A stretch of DNA of 64,000 nucleotides from Liolophura sinensis (Eukaryota > Mollusca > Polyplacophora > Chitonida > Chitonidae), in NCBI RefSeq assembly GCF_032854445.1, contig NC_088297.1, positions 4,213,991 to 4,277,990 on the forward strand, in the 5' to 3' direction. Position numbers and translations under genes: made by a program. The notes below the pieces were generated by a model. It saw only the letters and a list, made by a program, of their open reading frames with translations, was not told the origin of the DNA and made no database searches. This document shows positions 43,037-55,000 of the stretch, piece by piece (position 1 is the first letter of the stretch; every line of letters starts with the position of its first letter).

Positions 43037-46000
43037 CTGCACAGATCAAATATCGAAAAAATGAGTCCCACATGTGTGCAGTTTAATTAATTTAATACAC
43101 GTATTTTAATTTTAATAATCTTCATTAAACTTCTTGAATAATGTAATCCAATCTGAGTTAAATATACAATCAATGTTTTGGACTGAAGTTTGAGCTTAAA
43201 CTGAAGTTTGATTTATTTATTTATTTGATTGGTGTTTTACGCCATACTCTAGAATATTTCACTTTCACAATGGCAGGTAGCATTATGAGACCAACCACAG
43301 GTTGCTGGCAGACTTTCCTACGTACCTGTACACACTAAAGTTTGAGCTTGGAACTGAAGTTTAAACTTGGATCTGAAAATCTGACATAGGCCTGATGTTT
43401 AAGCTTACCCCATATCTTTGCTTGGGGGTTTACGTTATACCTAAGAATTAAGAGTTATACTTAAGATCACGAGGAGCGTGTAAATATACTGCATCTTTTT
43501 GTGGCAGGACAAGCCCATGCCGCCAAAGTGCTGCTGCCACGGAAGTATCATGCCAAAGACACCAGAGATGACACCCCAGCCTGTCACATTATATTGACAC
43601 CGGGCCAACCAGTTCTATTTCCTTGCTCTAACTTCTCAGTGCTGAATGCCAAACGAGGCAGCAACAAGTACCATTTTCAAAGTTTTTGGCATGGCTCGAC
43701 CGAGGTTTGATCTCGGGCCTCTCAGCTTTGAGGCAGACCTTCTAACCATTAGGCAACCGAAGTGGTCCAGTTTAATTGAAGTCTGAAGTCCAAAAGCAAT
43801 CACTGTATAAACTTACCTTCATAGTCTGTCTCATTCTCAAAAAGCTGGTCATGGACTCGGGGTCTAGAAATGGCTTCCTCCAGGGTCATGCCAAATGACA
43901 GCAGGTTAACAAGAGTCTCTGCCACACCTGAGAATGACAGGTAAGATAAGTGTAAGGATTTAAAAAAGATTACTTTCACTTTTTCAGTGATGATGGTCAT
44001 GTCAGGGGAACCAATCAAAACAAGCTTGAAAAAAAACCCCCCAAAATAAAACCTTTTTGTTGACACAAATCCTCATATAAACCAGTAAAGACTGATTTAT
44101 CTGATTATCTGTGTTTGCAATATCAAAATGTAATAACATAAATGATATCTTCGTGGCCAAGTTGTCAGCATGCCAGCGCAACGTAATAACTCAAAAACCT
44201 CTCAACAATGTGGTTGCTGTTAGTTCAAGTTCAGCTCATGCTGGTTTTCAGTACCCAAAGCTCCCCCACCCCTCCACAGTTTGCCCACTTTCCTCCCACC
44301 AAAATGCTTGCCATCATACAGATGAAATATTTTGGAGTACAGCATAAAACGCCCATCAAAATAAATAATACTAAATAAACACTGACATTTTATTTACGAA
44401 TAACTAATGGATACCTGAGATAATCCTGGTTCCGTTGGATGCCCCCACCGCCATTCTTAGGGCACACGGCTTCTTAATGGTGTACACCACCGTGGGTGTC
44501 ATGGCTGACAGCGGACGCTTACCTGCCTTAGGTAAATTCAGCTGAAACATCAACACATATATTTGATGTTAACACAAAAAAAGTGCCAACCACAGCTCCG
44601 TTTTGGAGAGTTTGAATTTGATATTATTTATCTTTTCAGCTCATGCTGGCTTCCTCTCCGGCCGTAAGTGGGAAGGTCTGCCAGCAACCTGCGGATGGTC
44701 GTGGGTTTCCCCCGGGCTGTGCCCGGTTTCCACCCACCATAATGCTGGCTGCCGTCATATAAGTGAAATATTCGGCGTAAAACACCAATCAAAAAAAAAA
44801 AAAAAAAAAAAAAAAATCAATCAATACTTTTTTGAAATGGAAAAATCAGATTTATTTGTTGCACAGAAATACTTGTGTTGTACATGTATCAAATTTGTTA
44901 TTCCCCCCCCCCCCCCACCCAGTGGCATCTTACGGTGTTAGGGGGTAGTCCCATTTTGTTGGTCACCCCTGGGGTATCAAAGTCGTCCATGTGGTTATTC
45001 AGCTGGATCCCTGTAGATGTCATTAGTCTCGCTCCGAACCAGTAATTAGTTGACCTGTTAACGAGGTGATTATAGTTAAATCAGTTTAAATATATCAACC
45101 GATAAAAGGAAATCAATTTGCAAAAAACAAAAGATTAAGTTAGCTTGACGCAGTTTAAATTTATTGTTTCTGCACTAATTTTTGCACACTAGTGCAACAT
45201 AATGACCTAGGACCCTCTCACCAATGCGGTCGCTGTGAATTCAAGTCCAGCTCATGCTGGCTTCCTCTCCGGCCGTACATGGGAAGGTCTGTCAGCAACC
45301 TGCGGATGGTCCTGGGTTTCCTCCCACCATAATGCTGGCTGCCGTCGAGTAGGTGAAATATTCTTGAGTACGACGTAAAACACCAATCAGATAAATATAT
45401 AAATAAATAAATTTTTGCGTATCGTAATTTGCCTGATTACATCTATGCCGTATGCGCTCTGCTCGCTGCGACGTCACGCTGCTGACTAAAATGGGCAAAT
45501 ATGTTCAATTCCACAGGTGTATCATTACTCCGATGCAAAGGTAATTTGCACTCATGTTAGTTTGGTGACCCCCACTTTTTTATTTGATATTACCATCATC
45601 ATTCCCACAGTGACTTTTAAAAAAAATGTCAAGAAAATTTAAATTTGCTCTTCTTTTAAGAAAAATCTTGTTCCTCTCAATTAACAAAGCAACTTAAGAT
45701 TTGCCAATTTACAAGTAATTAAAACTACAGCTTTTACCTTTGTGTTTAGTCACCTCCCATTCTGTTCCAAATGTTATGACATTAATGACTAAAATTACAT
45801 CATTTATTTATTTATTTGTTCGTTTGATTGAAGTTTTATGCTATACATAGGAATATTTCACTTATACAACAGCAGCCAGGATTATGGTGAAAGGAAACTG
45901 GGCAGAGCCACTGGGAAAACACACGGCTGCATACAGAGAAGAAATTGTGAGAAAAAAAATTTATTTTAACTGTGAACTTTTACAAAACCCTGTACACTTA

Positions 46001-49000
46001 CGCAGTCACAGACACATACAGCTCATTGGAATCAGCTGCTGACAAATGAGTTGTCCCCCCTGAGGACTTCTTGTATGATGGAGGTAAGTAAAACTCAAGT
46101 GGCTTGGTTCCATTGTAGGTCATTATTTTTTTCCGCATTTCAGCAGCAGTTTCTTTCCTGAAAAAAAAAAAAATGAAAAAGATATAACATAACACCACGG
46201 CCTTCACTGATAAAAAAAAAGGATATTTCACAAAGTTAGATATCCCTTTTGTGCTTCAATATTTGGTATTTCACAGCCATGAAGATGTCATTCTGTCAGG
46301 CCAATCAGAAGCTAGAGACCATGTGACCTGCTTAGAAACAAACGACATTATTTCATAGGAAAAGGCCTACTTTTAAATCTCTGTTAGCGATCTTGTATCC
46401 GTTGGATGTGTATAATTTTCAGCTTTCCACGAAGTCTGAGTATTTCCGCAGAGCTTTCATAACGTTACTTTATACAACTAGGCATTACTGGTCGCTAGCG
46501 AAGTGGCAAAAAGTGACCTTTTCCCCAATGCTTTAACACTGGGCGGTCATTTTATTTTAGACACAAAAGGGTGGTCACAAGACCTCCAACTTCTGACCCA
46601 TCTCAGGAAATATGACATTGAAAATCACAACCATTGATCAAGGCACAAGTGACACTAAGAGCCCATCTGTCACATCACATCTGGTAGGTTCTCAATTCCT
46701 CCTTCATAATATATTATTACTATTTACTATGCATTTTTTCTTCTCTCCAATACTGCTCTTTATTTCTAATTAATATCAATAAAAACAATATTTATTTATT
46801 TGATCAGAGTTTTACACCAAACTCAAGAATATTTCGCTTATACAATGGTGGACAGGAAATGGGCAGTGGTTGGGGAAAACCCCATGGTCAATCGAAAGTA
46901 ACAAAATTGACTGTTATTTAATACAGTGGTCAAGATTAGAACAAAACCAGTAAGATTAGAGAATAACTGTCCTATAGTCTTATATAACAAACACCTCTCT
47001 TCATACAGTCTTCATAAATGTATGATGAAGTCTACATTACTAAGGTCACCGCCCCCCCCCCCCCCCCACATAAAACAGATCTGTACTTACATAATCATGT
47101 ACATAGAAGAGTTGTCTACACTTGAAGAAAAGTCTGGATCTGCCAGCAGGGGGCGTTGTGCATAAGCAAATCGGAATGTCTGCCAAAATTAAAAAGGATT
47201 ATTTGTGTGAAACATCAGCAATGCTCGAATTTTAAAAGAAACACGGGTAAAATAATACTGTTTATAATGCAAACATTTAGACAGTCTTGGGATGTCTCGA
47301 TTAAAGTGATCCCTGTTATCAGCTGTCACATGTTTACTCCTGAGATGTTTACCTGTGACATGTTTACCTGTGACATGTTTACCTGTAACATGTTTACCTG
47401 TGACATGTTTACCTGTGACATGTTTATCTGTAAAATGTTTACTTGTGACATGTTCATTTGTAATATGTTTACCTGTGACATGTTTACTAGTCACTTGTTC
47501 AAATTTTATTGTAACTTTGTGCAGATTTAGTTGAAACTATGTGTCAGAACATTTGTCAGCTACAATACCGGGCAATGAGCAGTTGTTTCCTTAAGTTTGT
47601 GCTGCATTTTTTTAGCCCAAAATCTGGTTTACTCATTTATTTGATGGTTGTTTAACACCACACTTACTGTATGATTTCTCACTCATACGATGGAATCAGT
47701 TTTATGGGCGGAGGAAACTGACCTGGGATAAATGCCTGCACTCTGGCCTCTTACTGATGCACTTTCTCACCTGTGAGGTGTAGATGCCCTTTCTCACCTG
47801 TGAGGTGTAGATGCCCTTTCTCACCTGTGAGGTGTAGAAGCACTTTCTCACCTGTGAGGTGTAGATGCACTTTCTCACCTGTGAGGTGTAGATGCCCTTT
47901 CTCACCTGTGAGGTTTAGATGCACTTTCTCACCTATGAGGTGTAGATATTTTGGTGGAAGACAGGTGATTTTTAACAAACGCTAGTTTGAGCAAATGGCC
48001 GTGCATGCACCCTCAGCCACTTAATGTCACCAATGCCCACAAACAGTGAGAGTGCCCAAATCTAGTGATAACTGTTTACATTCCTCACATACCTACCTCA
48101 ATCATCCTGTGGTACATCAGTGAGCTGTTCTTGTCTGCAGCTGTCCAGTTAAAGCCCTCCATGATGTTGAGCATCATCATTAGGGTAGGGCCTCCCCCTG
48201 GGGGCTGGCATGGCCAGAATGCCCTTATCTGAAGGAGACACAGAGAAGGTGCAAGGGTGATACAGATTCCAAAATATTTCTATTTTACAAGCAGTGGTTT
48301 TCAACGAGCCTTATACTGCGCAAATCCCCACACAAGCGTCCTGCATGGATTGCTGTCAGCTGTTGCTGTCAGCTGGACAAACGCTCACAAGAGCGACCTG
48401 CAGGGAATTACCGTCAGCTGGGCAAACGCCCACATGAGTGCCCTGCACGGATTACCGTCAGCTGGGCAAAGGCAAGTGGTTATACTATGGCAGTCCAGTA
48501 ATTCCCGGTCCATGGCCAGGTTTGAGCCCTCACCATATAGCTCCTAGAGAGACAAAGACAAGCCCCTGATTTGACTCACGAAGTTAGATACTTACCCCCA
48601 TATGTAGAATGGACAGCCTTTCTTTCAACTGCCTTGTAATCCTGCAAATCCTGAAGAGTTATGCCCCTTTTGTCTGCGAATTGTAAGAAAAATATTTTAC
48701 TTATTTATTTGATACAGTAAACAAATCAATGGTAGTCATGCTTAAGACTGTCTGAAACTTGTCTGAAATTTAAAATCCATAAAAAATTGTACTGCAGGTG
48801 CGTTGTAATGTTCTCCAATAGATCTGTCATTTGGTCTCCTCTAAATTACCTCCCTTGTCATACGGCAGCAGTTAAAATGTGAATGAGGGATTAGTCCTTT
48901 AGGTGTAAAACTATGAGCTCACCTATCGAAGTATGCAGTATGTAGGTCATAAGACAACAGTAACAAACTATTTTATAGGTAATATAATGTAGAAAAACGT

Positions 49001-52000
49001 AACATTAGTTGAGAGTCAAAGAAATCTTGAGATTTGGGTAGACAGGGTCAACAGTTCAACAGGGTCGCTCAGACTGTGTGTGGTATACAATCATGTACGG
49101 GTAATTCATTAAGAGGTTTCAAAAATTTTCCTCGAATAACGTACAAAAGTATGGGCATACCCTCCAAGTTCACATTCCAATTAGATAATGTAATCAGGCA
49201 TTTTCAATTTCCCATCAAAATTTGCTCTCTTTACATGAAACACATCATGTAAATATCATTATATCAGCAAATTAAATCAGCAATAATTTACTGCTTGTTT
49301 AACCTTACAATTCAAATGACTAAACATTCTGATGTCCTTTCTTTTGTCATTTGGATTCGCTTATTTTGCATACCACAGCGTAATAACCCAGAAGCTTCTC
49401 ACCCTATGCGGTTTGCTGTGAGTTCAAGTCCAGCTCATGCTGGCTTCCTCTCTGGCCGTAAGTGGGAAGGACTGTCAGCAACATGCAGATGGTCGTGGGT
49501 TTCCCCCCAGGCTCTGCCCGGTTTCCTCCCACCATAATACTGTTTGCCAACGTATAAGTGAAAATATTCTTGATTACGGTGTAAAACACCAATCAAATAA
49601 ATAAATAAATTTTGCACACCCATGGAAAAACTATTTCATAATTTAAAGCCTGACCTCAACATTTTTCTGATGATGCTGGGTCATTCAGTAACCTTCCAAT
49701 GACATTAATTTCCCCTAAACTTATAGCACATACAAAAGTTATAATTTAAAATAGAAGATTACAGCTGGGGGAACAATTCTCATAGCAACAATGATAGTTT
49801 GGTAGCTGGCAAATAGTACCATGTAAACTAGTCACACTCACCGCATCAACAATGGAACTGGCAATTTCCCCCTCATAAAATGCCCCGGGTCCATTCTCTG
49901 CATAATGGCCAGTGGTCAGCCAGCTTTGGCTGGACAATCTGGTCCCCAAGCCCAACAAACTGGCCATTGCGGACATAGATGTCTCTAAGTGGACCTTTGA
50001 AATCATCGATAGAGACTTTTGTGAGGGCCAATACTGAAATATAAAACAAAACATTATCAGCAAACACGATGAGCATAAGGTCATTAGAGAATCTTTTTCT
50101 ACGTGTAGTTCTGGGGAAATCTTGAAAAAGCAACAGGATATTTTGAGACCAGGGGCAGCCTATAGTGTGAAGGCCTATCACTCTTCATACAGAGCATTTG
50201 CATGGACAACAGTTGTACTGCTTAATCATTATATATTTTGATATTTATATACCAACGAATCCTAACATAAAATCTCGTTAGTTTTATTTTTTAGACGATT
50301 TCTGCTCGGTTCCTAATCACGAGGATTACATGGATAGTTTTCTTGTAAGATTTTACGTAATCCCCACGTAAATTTGCCAAAGATTTCCGTGTGAAACTTG
50401 AGTTTTAATTAAAAAAGATGAATTTTGGAAAAACAACGATTATCTGCTAATCTAAAACATTTTCAAAGTCTCCATATAAAGCTGGGGCTAAAGTCATCAT
50501 TAAAAAGCTAACAGTAGAAAATAAGAAATTCTAAAAAAAAAAAATCATTTAATACAAGAAAACACATACAGCTGTATGCTTCAAATAAAAGGTACAATTT
50601 GCAATTAAATTACAAATAAAAAAAGATGTGAAATATGACAGAAATATTGAGTTGTTAGCACAAACATACAAGTAATTAACTGATAATCGATGGCAGAAAA
50701 GACAAAAATTGTCATTCAAATAGAAAAAAAAATTGATTATTGTTGGACGCCATACTCATGAAACAAATGAATTCATTTAGTTTATTTGATTGGTGTTTTA
50801 TGCTGTAGTCAAGAATATTTCACTTATACAACGGCAGCTAGCATTATGGTGGGACGAAACCCATGACCATCCACAGGTTGCTGACAGACCATCCCATACT
50901 GGACAGAAAGCAAAACTTCAGCTGGACTTGAACTCACCATTGATCGCATTGGTGAGAGACTTCGGTCACAGCACGGTACTGGTACCTGAACCAAATTGAA
51001 GAAAAAATTGTACTGGTTCTAAAACCATTTTATTTCTCCCTCTAGGAATCATGACTCATGAAAATGTCTCTGTTTCACGTCATGACTGAACAAACAGCAT
51101 TCACTGTATCTTATGTAACCTATTTCTTTTTGTCACGTTGAATCCATTCCGTGCGATCTCAACAGACGGTATCACCAAGTCCTTCCACGGCAACCTGCAA
51201 AACAACACTGCACTGTCAGATTATTTTTGTTATTGAAAATGAAAATAAAACATGAATTCTGGAAGGATAGCTTTACTGTAATCCTTCAACCTTTTTGCAT
51301 GATTGCAAAGTGTTTATTTAAGCATATTCTGAAAGCATTATTTTATGTACACTATTAAAATAATTTATTTATCTGACTGGTGTTTTACACCATACTCAAG
51401 AATATTTCACTTATATAATGGTGGTGAGCATTATCGTGGGAGGAAACCGGGCAGAGCCCACGGGAAATCCACGACCAACCTTACCTGTCATACAACAATC
51501 ATTTACACCTAACCTGTCATACAGACAATCACTACACCTTACCTGTCATGCAGCAATCACTACACCTTACCTGTCATACAGCAATCACTACACCTTACCT
51601 GTCATACAGCAATCACTACACCTTACCTATCATACAGCAATCACTACACCTTACCTGTCATACAGCAATCACTACACCTTACCTGTCATACAGCAATCAT
51701 TACACCTTACCTGTCATACAGCAATCAGTACACCTAGCCTGTCATACAGACAATCACTACACCTTACCTGTCATACAGCAATCACTACACCTTACCTGTC
51801 ATACAGCAATCACTACACCTTACCTGTCATACAGCAATCACTACACCTTACCTGTCATACAGCAATCACTACACCTAGCCTGTCATACAGCAATCACTAC
51901 ACCTTACCTGTCATACAGCAATCACTACACCTAGCCTGTCATACAGACAATCACTACACCTAACCTGTCATACAGCAATCAATACACCCTAACTGTCATA

Positions 52001-55000
52001 CAGCAATCACTACACCTAACCTGTCATACAGCAATCACTACACCTTACCTGTCATACAACAATCACTACACCTTACCTGTCATACAGACAATCACTACAC
52101 CTTACCTGTCATACAGCAATCACTACACCTTACTTGTCATACAGACAATCACTACACTAGCCTGTCATACAGCAATCACTACACCTTACCTGTCATACAA
52201 CAATCACTACACCTTACCTGTCATACAGACAATCACCGCACCTAACCTGTCATACAGCAATCACTACAACTTACTTGTCATACAGCAATCACTACACCTT
52301 GCCTGTCATACAGCAATCACTACACCTTACCTGTCATACAGCAATCAGTACACCTAGCCTGTCATACAGCAATCACTACACCTTACCTGTCATACAGCAA
52401 TCACTACACCTTACCTGTCATAAAGCAATCACTACACCTTACCTGTCATACAGCAATCACTACACCTTACCTGTCATACAGCAATCACTACACCTTGCCT
52501 GTCATACAGACAATCACTACACCTAACCTGTCATACAGCAATCAGTACACCTTACCTGTCATACAGACAATCACTACACCTTACCTGTCATACAGCAATC
52601 ACTACACCTTACCTGTCATACAACAATCACTACACCTAACCTGTCATACAGCAATCACTACACCTTACCTGTCATACAGCAATCACTACACCTTGCCTGT
52701 CATACAGACAATCACTACACCTTACCTGTCATACACCAATCACTACACCAAGCCTGTCATACAGACAATCACTACACCTTACCTGTCATACAGCAATCAC
52801 TACACCTTACCTGTCATACAGCAATCACTACACCTTACCTGTCATACAGCAATCACTACACCTTACCTGTCATACAGCAATCACTACACCTTGCCTGTCA
52901 TACAGACAATCACTACACCTAACCTGTCATACAGCAATCACTAAACCTTGCCTGTCATACAGCAATCACTACACCTAGCCTGTCATACAGCAATCACTAC
53001 ACCTTATCTGTCATACAGCAATCACTACACCTTACCTGTCATACAGCAATCAGTACACCTAGCCTGTCATACAGCAATCACTACACCTAGCCTGTCATAC
53101 AGCAATCACTACACCTTATCTGTCATACAGCAATCACTACACCTTACCTGTCATACAGACAATCATTACACCTTGCCTGTCATACAGACAATCACTACAC
53201 CTAACCTGTCATACAGCAATCACTACACCTTACCTGTCATACAACAATCACTACACCTAGCCTGTCATACAGACAATCACTACACCTTATCTGTCATACA
53301 GCAATCACTGCACCTTACCTGTCATACAACAATCACTACACCTTACCTGTCATACAGACAATCACTGCACCTTACCTGTCATACAGCAATCACTACACCT
53401 TACCTGTCAAACAGCAATCAGTACACCTAGCCTGTCATACAGACAATCACTACACCTTACCTGTCATACAGCAATCACTACACCTTACCTGTCATACAGC
53501 AATCACTACACCTAACCTGTCATACAGCAATCACTACACCTTACCTGTCATACAGCAATCACTACACCTTGCCTGTCATACAGACAATCACTACACCTAA
53601 CCTGTCATACAGCAATCACTACACCTTACCTGTCATACAACAATCACTACACCTAACCTGTCATACAGACAATCACTACACCTTATCTGTCATACAGCCA
53701 TCACTACACATTACCTGTCATACAGACAATCACTGCACCTGTATACCTGATGTACAATAATCAGTACACATTACCCATCATACAGCAATCACTGCACCTT
53801 TATACCTGATGTACAACAATCAGTACACCTTACTTGTCATCCAGCAAATTACTGCACCTTTATACCTGATGTACAACAATCAGTACACCTTACTTGTCAT
53901 CCAGCAAATTACTGCACCTTTATACCTGATGTACAAAAATCAGTACATCTTACTTGTCATCCAGCAAATTACTGCACCTGTATACCTGATGTACAAAAAT
54001 CAGTACACCTTACTTGTCATCCAGCAAATTACTGCACCTTTATACCTGATGCACAAAAATCAGTATATCTTACTTGTCATCCAGCAAATTACTGCACCTT
54101 TATACCTGATGTACAAAAATCAGTACACCTTACTTGTCATCCAGCAAATCACTACACCTTTATACCTGATGTACAAAAATCAGTACACCAATACCTGCCA
54201 TACACCAATCAGTACACATTACCTGCCATACAGATTGTGCGCCATCTCCATGCCTCTTAACTGACCGGGGACACCCACTGACCGAGGACCCTGGGAACAG
54301 AGAAAGTAAAACACATACACGTACAAATATAAGAGTCCTTCATGTTCACCTGAAACACACAGACCCTGAGCTCTTTAGTGTCTCGTGGTAATATTGTGTA
54401 GCCTCATGGCATGGATCTCCCTGTTTACCTCCCTTTTTGTGTCTACTGCCACATGTCAACTACCAGAGGGAGCTGTGTATATTGTGTGCACAACCAAACC
54501 AGTGATGCAAAAAGGATAACAGAAATTCTGCCTTCTCATTGGCTAATGGACCACAAGCCTAAGAAAAATGTAGATTCAGAATATGGCTACACAAATAATC
54601 TAGAGGTATATCTTGTTTTTCTATCTTTGAATTTTGTAGCTTCTCAACAAAAAAAATCACAAAAAATCAAAACTTACTCCTATGTGGACATTCACAATGG
54701 ACTTTCATTTTCACTGTAATCAACTGAATGCTTTTCTTTTTTTTTAACTAAGCTGAGTGTGTTAAGTGAGAAAAACCTGATGTGACAACTACTTTACCGT
54801 AATATAGTCAGAAAATGTCACTGAAAACTTCGACATTTCAAAATGGTTCTTTTGTTGAGAAGTTTTTCCATAGAACGAACCTTTCTGCTGCCGTCTTTGT
54901 CATCTTTGAACATGTCAGGATAGGCGGAGCTCGGGGCGGTCTCTCGGAAGTCAATTGCTCGGGTTAGGTGAGTATTTGTTTTGTGATCGTAGATTAACAT

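Noticed and set aside
51418-53430. Several repetitive ORFs of 80 to 181 residues on the plus strand
   Set aside because: They are the antisense of the 28-bp array inside a GGT-like intron.
51480-54222. CRISPR-like array
   Set aside because: Units are directly adjacent with no unique spacers, and the host is a spliced eukaryotic gene.
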